Source of the DNA: Sva-07 sp963828415
Lineage (GTDB): Bacteria; Actinomycetota; Acidimicrobiia; Acidimicrobiales; Ilumatobacteraceae
NCBI GenBank assembly: GCA_963828415.1
Contig: CAWHEI010000001.1
Location: 1 to 64,000 of the forward strand
Length of the DNA: 64,000 nucleotides
Reading direction: 5' to 3'
Shown here: positions 8,260-18,091 of the stretch, in pieces
How the letters are laid out: each line of letters begins with the position of its first letter
Numbering within the stretch: position 1 is the first letter of the stretch
Program-made: the position numbers and the translations under genes
Notes under the pieces: model-generated
What the model was told of the DNA's origin: nothing
What the model saw: the letters and a program-made list of their open reading frames with translations, nothing else
Databases searched by the model: none

Positions 8260-8916
8260 TCAGCCGTCTCCGCGGAGCAGGCGTTCGCTGTACTCGTCGG
8301 CGGTGATCAGGTCATCTTCGGCCGCGGCGAGTCCTTGGAATCGTGTCGGCAGGAATGGCTGCAGCGCATCGATCTTCTTCCAACCAGGCAATGGAGATCG
8401 GCCATTCGTATCGGGCACGTACCTCGACGCTGTTCCGGTCGTGTGTGGAGTGATGTAGCGGGGACAGTTCACGAACATGTCGGTGACCTCGGCTCGGACG
8501 ATGAGGTCGGCACCCGGGTAGTCGCCCATCATCGGATCGTCACGGTTCACGACGGCGTGGGCGTGGGCCCGGATCCGGTGTGGGCGTTCGAAGTCCATGA
8601 ACAGCAGCCCGATGCGCCCGTCCCCGGCGATGTTGCCCATGGAGAGGAACATGCCGTTGCCGTCGTAGCTGGGGAACACGATGGTCGTGTGGTCGATCAC
8701 GCGAACGAAACCTGCGGCACCTCCTTTGTGGGAGACGGTCGGTTGGCCGTCCGCGTTTACGGTGCTGAGGAAGAAGAATGTTCGTGATTCGATGAAGGCT
8801 TTAGCGTCGTCGTCGATGTCGTGCCGGACGATCGCGGCGGTTAGCACGTCGGCGATCTCGCGGCTGTCGAACTGGTCCTGGAGGCGGCGGTGTTGTTCGC
8901 CGTAGAAGGTGGTCAT
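8260..8916 (-). CDS. Pyridoxamine-5'-phosphate-oxidase-fold (PPOX) flavin-binding protein
   Basis: 218 residues. The split-barrel core is evident from ESRTFFFLSTVNADGQPTVSHKGG, TIVFPSYDGNGMFLSMGNIAGDGRIGLLFMDF, RIRAHAHAVV and VRAEVTDMFVNCPRYI. The long form with the NCPRYI segment is typical of PPOX proteins annotated as putative FMN- or F420-dependent oxidoreductases. Start at 8916 is chosen because its ATG overlaps the stop of the upstream flavoprotein gene (ATGA at 8913-8916), implying translational coupling. Substrate is unknown. Confidence 0.82.
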   Translation of the reverse strand: MTTFYGEQHRRLQDQFDSREIADVLTAAIVRHDIDDDAKAFIESRTFFFLSTVNADGQPTVSHKGGAAGFVRVIDHTTIVFPSYDGNGMFLSMGNIAGDGRIGLLFMDFERPHRIRAHAHAVVNRDDPMMGDYPGADLIVRAEVTDMFVNCPRYITPHTTGTASRYVPDTNGRSPLPGWKKIDALQPFLPTRFQGLAAAEDDLITADEYSERLLRGDG

Positions 8917-9794
8917 GGTGTCTCTCTCGGTTGTGGCGGATGGTTCGACCGCGTGACGAAGGTCTTGTGGATGGCAATGGCGGCTGCGGATCCGTCCGCG
9001 GCGGCGAGGACGACTTGGTGGGGCATGGGCGGCGGGCGACGGACGTCTCCGGCGGCCCACACGAGTGAGTGGCTGGTGGCTCCGGTGTCGCTGGTGATGA
9101 TGTAGCCGTCCGGGTCGAGGTCGCAGCCGAGCATTCGTGCGATCGTGCTGCGCGGTGCGACGGGGGCCTTCAGGAACGCAGCCGTCGCTGCGATCGTCTG
9201 CCCGTCGCGAAGAGTCACGTGGCTGAGTGAGCTCCCGTCACCGACGAGCGACTCGACGTCGTCCGCTGTGACGACGGTGACGTGTGGCGTCCACGACCGG
9301 ACGAGAGCTGCGAGATGGTCGGCACCGGGGGCGGCCTCGATGACGACGACGGGTTGGTCGCGGTGCTCCCACCCGTCGCAGAACGGGCAGTTGAACACCG
9401 ACTTGCCCCACCGATGGCGGAGACCGGCGATCGGTGGGAGGTCGTCGTGCACGCCGGTGGCCAACACGACGGCGTCGCCGCACAGTGTGGTGCCGTCGGT
9501 GAGCGTCAGCGACACGTTTCGATCGTTGCTCACCGCCGTGCTGACCGTGCCGTGAACAACAGTCACGCCGTACGCCTCCAACTCGGTGAGAGCATCGGTG
9601 CGGAAACGATCAGGGGCTGACCCGTCCCGGGTGGGGAAGCCATGGAACTCCTCGACGGTCGCGTTGCGGGGGGTGCGGTCCTCGATCACGGTGACCCGAT
9701 GCCGGGCTCTGGCCAGCACGAGGGCTGCCGTCAGGCCGGCGGGCCCACTACCGACGACGAGTACGTCGCTGATGACATCGCACGTGGCGTTCAT
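8913..9794 (-). CDS. Thioredoxin-reductase-like NAD(P)/FAD oxidoreductase
   Basis: 293 residues. It has an N-terminal FAD Rossmann motif VVGSGPAGLTAALVLARA, the redox pair CPFC in the context FNCPFCDGWEH (near residue 145) and the C-terminal FAD motif VWAAGDVR. Start at 9794 is taken from MNATCDVISDVLVVGSG; it overlaps the probable MFS stop (ATGA). As written, the MFS gene upstream reads into this one without a stop, which would give a 976-residue fusion, but this is probably an indel artefact in the MFS tail. The CPFCDGWE variant is common in actinobacterial stand-alone reductases whose partner is not known. Confidence 0.82.
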   Translation of the reverse strand: MNATCDVISDVLVVGSGPAGLTAALVLARARHRVTVIEDRTPRNATVEEFHGFPTRDGSAPDRFRTDALTELEAYGVTVVHGTVSTAVSNDRNVSLTLTDGTTLCGDAVVLATGVHDDLPPIAGLRHRWGKSVFNCPFCDGWEHRDQPVVVIEAAPGADHLAALVRSWTPHVTVVTADDVESLVGDGSSLSHVTLRDGQTIAATAAFLKAPVAPRSTIARMLGCDLDPDGYIITSDTGATSHSLVWAAGDVRRPPPMPHQVVLAAADGSAAAIAIHKTFVTRSNHPPQPRETP

Positions 9795-11432
9795 GACGCC
9801 GACGCTTCCGCTGGTGCAGAGACTTCGGTGACCGCGATCGCGCGCGTGGTGATCGGTGTGGTGGCGGCCACGGGGACCGGCGTGCGCGTCGGGACCTGTC
9901 CGATGGGGCAACAGTGTGAAGGCGACGACCGCCGCACAGAATGCAAGACCTGCGGCGATCCACAGTGAGCTGTGCATCGAGTCGACGAATGCGGTGCGGG
10001 CGACGGCGGCGATCTGGTCGGCTTGATCGCCGAGGTGGCGGCTGGTGTCGAGTGCGGCGCCGACGTTGTCGACGAGCATGCGGCGATCCGTGGCGGCCAA
10101 GTTCTCGAACTGGTCGAGTTCGCTGCGCATCGACGTCGCATACGCGGTGGCTGCGACGCTGCCGATGACCGCGACGCCGAGTGCGCCACCGAACTCGCGG
10201 ACGGTGTCGTTGACGGCGGAGCCGACACCGGCGCGGGCCGGGGGAAGCGTCGCCATGATCATTTCGGTGGCGGGCGGCATGGCGATGCCGGCGCCGAGGC
10301 CGAAGAGCAGCAGCCCGATTCCGGTGGGCAGGTATGAGCCGCCGTCGACGAAGACGGCTTGCACGGCGACGCCGGCGGTGGCGATCACGGTGCCGGCGGT
10401 GACGGTGATGCGGCCACCGTGCATCTCGGCGAGGTGAGCGCCGGCTCCGGTACCGAGCAGCATCCCGATCGCGGCGGGCACGAGGGCGAAGCCCGCTGCC
10501 AGCGGTGTGTAGTCGAGGATGAACTGCAGGTACTGGGCTTGCAGGAACACCGTGCCGGCCATGGCGAAGAACAGCAGAGCAAGTGCGATGCTGCCGGCGG
10601 AGAAGCTGCGGTTGCGGAACAACGACATGTCGAGCATCGGGTCGTCACGTCGCAGCTCCCAAGCGACGAACAGCACAGCGATCACCGTTCCGATCGCGAA
10701 GTTGACGAGTGAGGTCGTCGAGGTCCAGCCGCGTTCGGGTGCCTGGATGATGGCGTACACGAGCGTGCTGATCGCAGCGATCGACAGAGCAGCGCCGACC
10801 GGGTCGAGGCGCGTGGCATGGGGGTCACGCGAGTCGGGAACGACGTGGACCGCACCGATGAAGGCGGCGACGAGCAGCGGCACGTTGATCCAGAACACCG
10901 ATGACCACGAGAAGCTGCGCATCAAGGCACCGCCAACGATGGGTCCGAGGGCGATGCCGGCGCCCGCCGCAGCGGTCCACGCCGCGATCGCCTTGGCGCG
11001 TTCACGGGGATCGCCGAACACGTTGACGAGGATCGACAACGTTGTCGGCATGAGCAGTGCACCACCGAGGCCCATGACGCATCGCCCGGCGATCAGCACC
11101 GTCGTCGATCCTGCGCTGGCGGCGACGACGGAACCGGCGAGGAACGTGGCGAGGCCGGCGAGGAGCGCATGTCGGCGACCGAATCGGTCGCCGAGGCTGC
11201 CTGCCGTGAGGAGTAACCCGGCGAACACGATGGTGTACGAGGCGACGATCCACTGCAGTTGGGCGGAGCTCGCTCCGAGATCGCCGACCAGGCGTGGCAT
11301 GGCGACGTTGATGATGGTGTGATCGATGGAAGTGACGAGCAGGGCGAGGACGAGCACGCCGAGGACACGCCACCGGTGGGGGTGGCTGGCGTGAGTGTCG
11401 CCGAGGGATTGGGTCTTGGGACGACCGTGCAT
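9791..11432 (-). CDS. MFS drug-exporter (DHA2/EmrB-QacA family), C-terminal frameshift probable
   Basis: About 14 transmembrane helices. Signature motifs: ALLVTSIDHTIINVAMPRL (motif C region of helix 1), GSLGDRFGRR (motif A, cytoplasmic loop 2-3) and PTTLSILVNVF. Start at 11432 has ribosome site AAGGAG. After the last helix (CAAVVAFTLLPH) the original frame continues with a low-quality His/Arg-rich stretch into the next gene. A neighbouring frame with far better third-position GC runs RAIAVTEVSAPAEASAS and stops at 9791, overlapping the next ATG. I therefore take 9791 as the true end, with an indel around 9905-9930. Likely role: proton-driven efflux of organic compounds. Confidence 0.82.
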
Positions 11433-11479
11433 GATGACTCCTTGGATGGTGCGGTTGGGTTGGTTGGTTTGGTCTGGCG

Positions 11480-12484
11480 CTACGGGAGCAGGCGGGTGAT
11501 TTCGTCGATGACGACGTCGGGTTGGTCGATCTGGATGTTGTGGCCGGTGTCGTCGACCGACACCAGGCGGGCGTTGGATGACAGCGCCATCCAGGTCTGC
11601 TGTCCCTGGTTCCACGCATCGTTGAGGCGTTCGACCTCTGACGCAGCCAGGTCGGCAGGAAGCTCGCGGGAGGTGGCGGTGATCACGGCCATTGGAAGTG
11701 AGCCGAGTGAACTGATCTGGGTCGCTTCTGTGAAGGCGGTGACGACATCGAGTTGCTCGCTGTTTCCGGTGGGTGCGAACGCGTCGGTGCAGAGTCCGCG
11801 GAGCATCGCGGCGCCCTCGGAGCCGTCCTCGGTGACGGCGCACAGTGCGGCCGGCCAGGTGGTGGGTGAGGCGTCGACGAGGACGAGCCCGGTGACCTCG
11901 TCGGCGAAGAGCGAAGCGAATGTGATCGCTTCGGCTCCCCCGAAGGAGTGGCCGACGGCGACGTATGGTCCGGGTTCGCCGATGGTGTCCAGCAGTGCGT
12001 GCAGCGCGTGTGCCTGTGTGGTGAACGTCGCGATCGAGGCGGCGGGGTCGCTCGTTCCGGTGCCGGGTCGGTCGTAGGAGCAGACTCGGGCATGGACGGC
12101 GATGGCGGGCTCGATCGAGGCCCAGCTGGTGGCGTCGCCACCGAAGCCCGAGATCAGCAGCACCGTGGTGTCGCCGTGACCGACACAGCGGACGTGAACC
12201 CGCACACCTCCTCCAATGTCCACAAGCTCGTCGATCGTCGCAGTGGAGCGTGCCAAGAGTGGCACCGTCGTGGTCGACGGCGCGACCGATGTGGTGGTCG
12301 TTTCGTCGGCCGCCGGGGTGGTCGTGGTCGCGGGTGAGCCGGACTCGTTTCGTGAGTCAGTGCCGCACGCGGCCGCAGCGAGGAGGGCGGTGGTGAGAAG
12401 GACGAGTCCGAATCGGCCGCCTTTTCTTGGTTGGTCCGAATTCAGCCGGGCAGTGCGGTGTCGGAGCGTGTCGATGGGGTTCAT
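11480..12484 (-). CDS. Alpha/beta-hydrolase lipoprotein
   Basis: 334 residues. The hydrophobic signal segment ends in the lipobox AAAACGT (Cys about residue 40), followed by a Thr/Pro-rich linker and an alpha/beta-hydrolase domain. The oxyanion region is LLISGFGGDATSW, the nucleophile elbow is GHSFGG (Ser about residue 180) and the C-terminal His lies in DDTGHNIQ. The domain resembles that of the hydrolase at 16640-18046 (EPGPYVxVGHS in both). It is first in a leftward operon with the MFS exporter, and it diverges from the large LuxR regulator. Probably an extracytoplasmic esterase or peptidase; substrate unknown. Confidence 0.82.
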   Translation of the reverse strand: MNPIDTLRHRTARLNSDQPRKGGRFGLVLLTTALLAAAACGTDSRNESGSPATTTTPAADETTTTSVAPSTTTVPLLARSTATIDELVDIGGGVRVHVRCVGHGDTTVLLISGFGGDATSWASIEPAIAVHARVCSYDRPGTGTSDPAASIATFTTQAHALHALLDTIGEPGPYVAVGHSFGGAEAITFASLFADEVTGLVLVDASPTTWPAALCAVTEDGSEGAAMLRGLCTDAFAPTGNSEQLDVVTAFTEATQISSLGSLPMAVITATSRELPADLAASEVERLNDAWNQGQQTWMALSSNARLVSVDDTGHNIQIDQPDVVIDEITRLLP

Positions 12485-15483
12485 GGGGAGACACGATCGA
12501 CCTAAGGGGTGACGGCTCGCATCGGCCGTCCCCCCTCAGATTCGGGGGACGCACCCGGACACGGGGTCCTCGAGAAGCAGGCAATACTTGCGGAATCGTC
12601 CACGACCGCCTCCCCGTATCGGACTTCGTCGGCCGGCGTGCCGAGCTGGCTACGTTCGGACGCGCGGTCGAAGATGCGCGCAACGGGCTGCCATCGGTTG
12701 TGCTGGTCAGTGGCGATGCCGGCATCGGCAAGACCACGATCGTCAGCGAGAGCGCCGCCCGCGCCGGCGTCGAGCTGTATCTGGGGCGGTCGACGCACAT
12801 CGGCGGCGACACCATTCCGCTGGCGCCACTGGCGGATCTGTTACGCCAGGTGCGGCGGACGAACCCAATGCTGTTGAGCGAGACGCCCGAGCTTGCGACG
12901 TTGCAGCACTGGTTGACACCCGCCACGGCAACGCTCGCGTCGCACGGCTCATCGCACGGTGGGTTGTTCGTCGCTGTCCTCGAGCTGATTACCCGGCTGC
13001 ACTCCGACGCAGCAGTGATCGTCGGGTTCGAAGACCTCCACTGGGCCGATGCGGTGACGTGGGATCTGTTCGAGTACCTGGCCCGCAACCTGATCGACGA
13101 GCAGGTGGTCCTGGTGGGGACGTACCGCGCGAACGAGGTCGCCAACCACCCGACCCAACGCGGTCGGCTGGCCGAGCTGATCCGGCTCCCGGCCGTTCAT
13201 CGGATCCAGTTGGATGGGCTGGACGCGGACGAGGTCGCTCAGCGCGTCGCGTCGCTGCTCGGTGGGGCCGCGCCGAGCACGCTTGTCGATGAGGTGGTCG
13301 CCCGCGGCCGCGGCAATCCTTTCTTCACCAGTGAGCTCGTCGCCGCGCACCTGTCGGGCGAGGCCATCCCCATCGTGCTCTCCGATCTGATCTCCACCGA
13401 GATCGCCGACCTCGACGACCACGCACGACTGGTGTTGGGCGCCGTCGCAGCGATCGGTCGCGACACGAGCCATCCGCTGCTCGCCGCGGTCGTCGACCTC
13501 ACCGAGCACGAACTCGAAGCCGCCGTGCGAACAGTGATCGACTCGCGACTGCTGGTCGTCGACAACGACGCGTATCGCTTCCGTCACCCACTGCTCGGCG
13601 AAGTCGTGTACGCCGACCTGCTGCCTCCGCAACGAGCCCGCCTGCACCGCAGCATCGCGACCGCGTTGCAGCAGCAGACGGCCGACGCGTTGCGACGAGC
13701 CGACCGTGCCGGTGAGCTGGCGTTCCACCTCGACCGTGCAGGCGACACCGACGCAGCCTTCTCGGCGTTGCTCGCGGCCGCCGATGCGGCAGAGACGATC
13801 GCTCCTGCTGCAGCCTTCGCTCACCTCGAGCGAGCCTTCGAGCTGTGGGATTCGGTCGGCGAAGCCTCCTCCGAGGTCCAGCGTGGTCATCGACTGTGGC
13901 AGGCCGCCGACATCGCCACCTCGACAGTGGGCAACGAGCGAGCCGTGCAACTGGCGCGAGCGGCCTTCGAGTATGGGGCCCCTCCGCTCGGAGCGGCGTG
14001 GGGCCATGAACGGCTCGGGCGCTACCTGTGGGCCACTGGTCGCTTGGAGGAGAGCACCGCCGAATTCGCGCAGGCGGTCGCGTTGCTGAGCGAGGGCGCC
14101 GCTGCCGCCCCGGTCTACGCAGGTCTGGGGCAGGCCGAGCTGATGGCCGGCCACTACGCCACATCCGAGGGCTGGTGCGCGAAGGCCCTCGACCTCGTTC
14201 CCACAGCCGACGATCACCCGGTGGCGTGGGGGATGGCGCAGCGTGTGCTGGGCATCGTGCGCAGCAATCAGGGCAACCCGGCCGAAGCAGTGGAGATGTG
14301 CCGGGCATCGGTTGCTGCCGCGGTCAGCGCACAAGGTCGGGCGCTCGCCACCCTGTACCTGTGCGTTGCGCTCGGCGATGTCGGCGACGACCAGGCTGCA
14401 CTCGACACCGCGCTCGACGCCGTCGCCGAGGGTCAGGTCACCGGGCTCGATCGAGGCTTCGGTTGCTATCTCGATTCGCTCGCGGCGGAAGCCCTGATCC
14501 GGCTGGGGCGGTGGAGCGAGGTCTCCGGTGTACTCGCCCGTCAACCGATCGACGACACCCTGCCGGTCGGGCTTCTGCGACTAGCGCGAGTGAAGGCGAT
14601 GCTGGCGGCCCGTCGTGGAGACGCCGCTGACGCACTCGACCACCTCGCGGCCGCGCAACTGCTCCCGATCGACGGTTGGCACCAGACCGTTCGCACGGCG
14701 ACGACGGCCGACGTCCACCTGGCGCTGGGCAACTGGGACGAGGCTGCGCAGGCAGCCGAGTCGGGCTGGGATGCGGCCGGCACGACCTCGGTGCTGTGGG
14801 CGGCAAGATTCGTGATGTTCGGCGTCGTGGCCGAGGTGGAACGAACCCTCGATCGACAGGCGCGTCGGGAGCCCGTCGACGTCGATGCGACAATCGCCCG
14901 CCTGCAGCAGCGACTCGACGAAGCTCGCACGTTCGCTGGCGGCGTGCCTGGAGGCCCGCAGCGCGACACAACCGCACACCTCGCACACGCAACGGCCGCT
15001 GTGACACGGCTCGAGGTCTCCGATGCCGGTGCGTGGGGTGAGGCCGTCGCTCGCTGGAGAGATCTCGGTGATCGTTGGGCCACAGCCATGGCGCTCATGC
15101 GCGAAGCCGAGGCGTCGGCGTTCATCGGTGCCGCGGACCGCGCCGCATCGACGTTGCGCGAAGCGCACGCAATCGCGTCCGAGCTGAACGCGCTTCCACT
15201 GCTGGCAGAGATCGACGCAGTCTCGAGCCGCACGCGAGTCAGCATCGAAGCCCCCAAGCGTGTTGTGCTCGAGGAGAGTTCCGTGGAACGCCTGGGCCTG
15301 ACCCCACGCGAAGCGGAGGTCCTGGCCCTGGTCGCCGCCGGACGCACCAACCGTCAGATCGGCGACGAACTGTACGTTTCGGACAAGACGGCCAGCGTGC
15401 ACGTGTCCAACATCTTGCGCAAGCTCGGCGTCAACAGCCGGATCGATGCGGCAGCAGTGGCCCAGCGGCTGGGTATCGACTGA
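12427..15483 (+). CDS. Large ATP-binding LuxR-family (MalT/LAL-type) regulator
   Basis: Recognisable homology starts at about 12610 (VSDFVGRRAEL). Walker A is SGDAGIGKTT (about 12711-12740) and the Walker B region is AVIVGFEDLHWAD. A long TPR-like helical middle follows, then a LuxR helix-turn-helix at the C-terminus (LTPREAEVLALVAAGRTNRQI, SDKTASVHVSNILRKLGV). The only in-frame start codon upstream of the domain is TTG at 12427, which would overlap the divergent hydrolase gene by 58 bp. An indel near the 5' end, or an unusual start, is therefore possible. LAL regulators are typically ligand-responsive activators; the divergent hydrolase/MFS operon and the following genes are candidate targets. 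Confidence 0.85.
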   Translation: MVGPNSAGQCGVGACRWGSWGDTIDLRGDGSHRPSPLRFGGRTRTRGPREAGNTCGIVHDRLPVSDFVGRRAELATFGRAVEDARNGLPSVVLVSGDAGIGKTTIVSESAARAGVELYLGRSTHIGGDTIPLAPLADLLRQVRRTNPMLLSETPELATLQHWLTPATATLASHGSSHGGLFVAVLELITRLHSDAAVIVGFEDLHWADAVTWDLFEYLARNLIDEQVVLVGTYRANEVANHPTQRGRLAELIRLPAVHRIQLDGLDADEVAQRVASLLGGAAPSTLVDEVVARGRGNPFFTSELVAAHLSGEAIPIVLSDLISTEIADLDDHARLVLGAVAAIGRDTSHPLLAAVVDLTEHELEAAVRTVIDSRLLVVDNDAYRFRHPLLGEVVYADLLPPQRARLHRSIATALQQQTADALRRADRAGELAFHLDRAGDTDAAFSALLAAADAAETIAPAAAFAHLERAFELWDSVGEASSEVQRGHRLWQAADIATSTVGNERAVQLARAAFEYGAPPLGAAWGHERLGRYLWATGRLEESTAEFAQAVALLSEGAAAAPVYAGLGQAELMAGHYATSEGWCAKALDLVPTADDHPVAWGMAQRVLGIVRSNQGNPAEAVEMCRASVAAAVSAQGRALATLYLCVALGDVGDDQAALDTALDAVAEGQVTGLDRGFGCYLDSLAAEALIRLGRWSEVSGVLARQPIDDTLPVGLLRLARVKAMLAARRGDAADALDHLAAAQLLPIDGWHQTVRTATTADVHLALGNWDEAAQAAESGWDAAGTTSVLWAARFVMFGVVAEVERTLDRQARREPVDVDATIARLQQRLDEARTFAGGVPGGPQRDTTAHLAHATAAVTRLEVSDAGAWGEAVARWRDLGDRWATAMALMREAEASAFIGAADRAASTLREAHAIASELNALPLLAEIDAVSSRTRVSIEAPKRVVLEESSVERLGLTPREAEVLALVAAGRTNRQIGDELYVSDKTASVHVSNILRKLGVNSRIDAAAVAQRLGID

Positions 15484-15551
15484 CGCGAATTCAGTGATCT
15501 GAGGGGCAGCGCCCGATGCGCTCGCCGCTGCCTTAGGCAGACCATGAGGTC

Positions 15552-16601
15552 ATGCCTTCGCCGACCGACCGGTCGAACCCATCTCCGCCCCACGCCGACC
15601 TCGACGTGTGCGGGAATATTCCGCCCGGGCTGTCGGGCCGACTGGTCACACTCGACCCGGACGGCGTCATCCACTCGGTTCTCCTCGGTCATGGTCGTGC
15701 GTCGTACAGCGGCCGCGGGCTGCGGACCGAGACAGTGCTTCACGACCTCGTCTACTTCGGCGGCTCGACGCTCGTGTTCGGTGACGACTCATGCGCGTAT
15801 GAGCTCGGACCAGCCGGCGACACGCCGCGCCGTGTCGACCTGGCAGGCCAACGCCGCTCACTTGCTGCGACGCCGAAGCATGACGCGGCGACCGGCGAGC
15901 TGCACCTCATCGCCCACGACACCAACGGACTGCAGACGTACGTCGTCGTCTCCGCAGGTGCGCTGACGCGTCAGAGTCGCCCCCTCCTCGACGCTCCCGA
16001 GCCAGTCCACGACCTCGTCATCACCTGCGACCACATCGTCTTCGTCGCACACGGCTACGTCGGTGTCGCTTCCCGCAACGGCGAGCTGCGAACGACCTGG
16101 ATCCCGACCGGTATCGCCGCCGCCCACCCGGTGCACGCTCACGACGCGGGTGACACCCTCATCGTGCTTGCGCTCACCCCGCTGCTCGATCGATGGACGC
16201 TGCACACCGAAGCCGGAACCATCCAGCGCGAGGTGCTTGATCCGACGCCCCAACGCTTCGCTCATTGCGGCATCGACGGCGCCGACGGGGCGCCGCTCTG
16301 CGTATGGACGATTGGCCCCGGAACCATCGGCTACCACGATCTCATCAACACCCGCCGCCATCACTACAGCCTTCCCACCGGCGTACCTGGCGACTTCGTG
16401 TTCGTCACCGATGCGACGCGACAGCGCGACGCCGACTGCGGCTGGCTCGTCGGGTTCGTGCACCACACCTCCACCGCAGGAACGGAGCTCTTCGTCATCG
16501 ACGCAGCCGACATCGCGGAACCCGCCATCGTCACTGCCCCCCTCCCACAGCTCATCCCTCCGCAGCTCCGCTGCACCTGGATCCCCTCGGCCCGGCACTG
16601 A
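15552..16601 (+). CDS. Carotenoid-oxygenase-like protein (divergent RPE65/CCD family)
   Basis: 349 residues, shorter than the usual 450-500. Several family blocks align: the N-terminal NIPPGLSGRLVTLDPDGVIHSV, PKHDAATGELHLI, PVHDLVIT (a metal-His block), HPVHAHDAGDTLIVLAL, and the final ELFVIDAADIAEPAIVTAPLP with WIPS at the end. The family cleaves carotenoid or stilbenoid double bonds using non-haem iron held by four histidines. I can place two of these with confidence; the others are uncertain in this divergent version, so activity is not assured. It lies 68 bp after the LuxR regulator and 38 bp before the hydrolase gene, probably in one operon. Confidence 0.65.
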   Translation: MPSPTDRSNPSPPHADLDVCGNIPPGLSGRLVTLDPDGVIHSVLLGHGRASYSGRGLRTETVLHDLVYFGGSTLVFGDDSCAYELGPAGDTPRRVDLAGQRRSLAATPKHDAATGELHLIAHDTNGLQTYVVVSAGALTRQSRPLLDAPEPVHDLVITCDHIVFVAHGYVGVASRNGELRTTWIPTGIAAAHPVHAHDAGDTLIVLALTPLLDRWTLHTEAGTIQREVLDPTPQRFAHCGIDGADGAPLCVWTIGPGTIGYHDLINTRRHHYSLPTGVPGDFVFVTDATRQRDADCGWLVGFVHHTSTAGTELFVIDAADIAEPAIVTAPLPQLIPPQLRCTWIPSARH

Positions 16602-16639
16602 CACACATCGCGATCAACATCAACAAAGGAGAGCCCACC

Positions 16640-18046
16640 ATGAACACCATCCACCACACCGAACCGGCAATCGAGCCGGTTCCTGCGATCGTCGACGACG
16701 ACCAGCCGGCCGTCGTCGACGGCCAACCACGTCGCGAACCCATCTGGCGAGTCGTCGGAGTCTCGATCGCCGCGGGTTTCCTCGGAGCCATCGTGCTCAC
16801 GCTCGGCATCTTCGGCGGCGCCGCCGAGCACGTCATCTCAGCCTCGGCCCTGTTCGCATTCGCCGGCGGTTGGGTGATGCTCGTCGCACTGTCGAGTCGC
16901 TTCACCAGCCAGCCTCAACGCTGGGCGCGCGTACCGGCGGTCGTCATGGCCGTCGCGGCGCTCGTGCTGCTGGTCGCACAACCCGACGATCGAGCCCTCG
17001 ACAACGCAGGGTGGGTGTGGCCCCCGGCAGCGCTCGCGCTCGCCGTGTGGATGGGCATACAGATTCACCGCTACCTCAGCGGGCGCGTCCGCTGGCTGAT
17101 CTATCCGGTCGTTGCCGCGATTGCCATCGGTGCCGTCGGCGGCATGTACGAGACCATTGCCAGGGTCCAGGATCAGAACGCCTACCCCGCACCCGGCACG
17201 CTCTACGACGTTGGCGGGCACCGCCTGCACCTGCACTGCACCGGAACAGGCAGCCCCACCGTCGTGCTCGAACAGGGGCTCGGCGCGACATCGGCAGGCT
17301 GGACTCGTATCACGAACGAACTGGATCACACCACCCGAGTCTGCACCTACGACCGTGCCGGCCAGGGTTGGAGCGACGACGTCGCAGTGCGCCAAGACGG
17401 ACTGGACATCGCAGCCGACCTCCACGCACTGCTCACACGTGCGAACGAACCGGGCCCCTACGTGCTCGTCGGGCACTCCGCCGGCGGACCGTACGCGATG
17501 ACCTTCGCCGCCACATACCCCACAGAGATCGCTGGCATGGTGTTGCTCGACTCGATGAGCCCAGACGAGTTCACCGACCTGCCGGGCTTCGCCACCGAGC
17601 AGTCGATGATGAGTCGAGGTCTCGGCGTCCTCCCCAGCCTCACCAGGCTGGGCGCCGGTCGGATCCTGCCAGCATCGGCGTGGTCGAGCCTCCCCGAGCC
17701 GGCAGCCTCGCAGGTACAGGCCTTTGCCGCCAGCGCCCGCGGCATGCGCAACATGCGCGACGAACAGTCGATGTATCGCACCGTGTTCGAACAGGCCAAG
17801 TCGCTGACGTCGCTCGACGACACGCCGCTCGTGGTCGTCACCGCGACCGAGTCGACAGAGAAGAACGACGAATGGATCGACCTCCAGAACCGTCTTGCTG
17901 CGTTGTCGACCAACAACGACCACCGATTCGTCGACGCCACCCACGCAGGACTCGTCGACGACATCGACGCCTTCAACGCCTCGGCGCTGGCCATCGCCGA
18001 CGTCGTCCAATCAGTCCGGACCGAGCAGCCCGTCGCCACGCGGTGA
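16640..18046 (+). CDS. Membrane-anchored alpha/beta-hydrolase
   Basis: 468 residues. About five N-terminal hydrophobic helices (residues 30-170) precede an alpha/beta-hydrolase domain: LHLHCTGTGSPTVVLEQGLG, nucleophile GHSAGG (Ser about residue 276), acid in the later domain, and His in DATHAGLVDD. Start at 16640 has ribosome site AAAGGAGA. The catalytic part resembles the lipoprotein hydrolase at 11480-12484. The N-terminal helices would keep the domain on the membrane, most likely facing outward. Substrate unknown. Confidence 0.8.
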   Translation: MNTIHHTEPAIEPVPAIVDDDQPAVVDGQPRREPIWRVVGVSIAAGFLGAIVLTLGIFGGAAEHVISASALFAFAGGWVMLVALSSRFTSQPQRWARVPAVVMAVAALVLLVAQPDDRALDNAGWVWPPAALALAVWMGIQIHRYLSGRVRWLIYPVVAAIAIGAVGGMYETIARVQDQNAYPAPGTLYDVGGHRLHLHCTGTGSPTVVLEQGLGATSAGWTRITNELDHTTRVCTYDRAGQGWSDDVAVRQDGLDIAADLHALLTRANEPGPYVLVGHSAGGPYAMTFAATYPTEIAGMVLLDSMSPDEFTDLPGFATEQSMMSRGLGVLPSLTRLGAGRILPASAWSSLPEPAASQVQAFAASARGMRNMRDEQSMYRTVFEQAKSLTSLDDTPLVVVTATESTEKNDEWIDLQNRLAALSTNNDHRFVDATHAGLVDDIDAFNASALAIADVVQSVRTEQPVATR

Positions 18047-18091
18047 CGAACACCGACCCATCCGATCCCACCAACCCAACGAGAGGAACCC

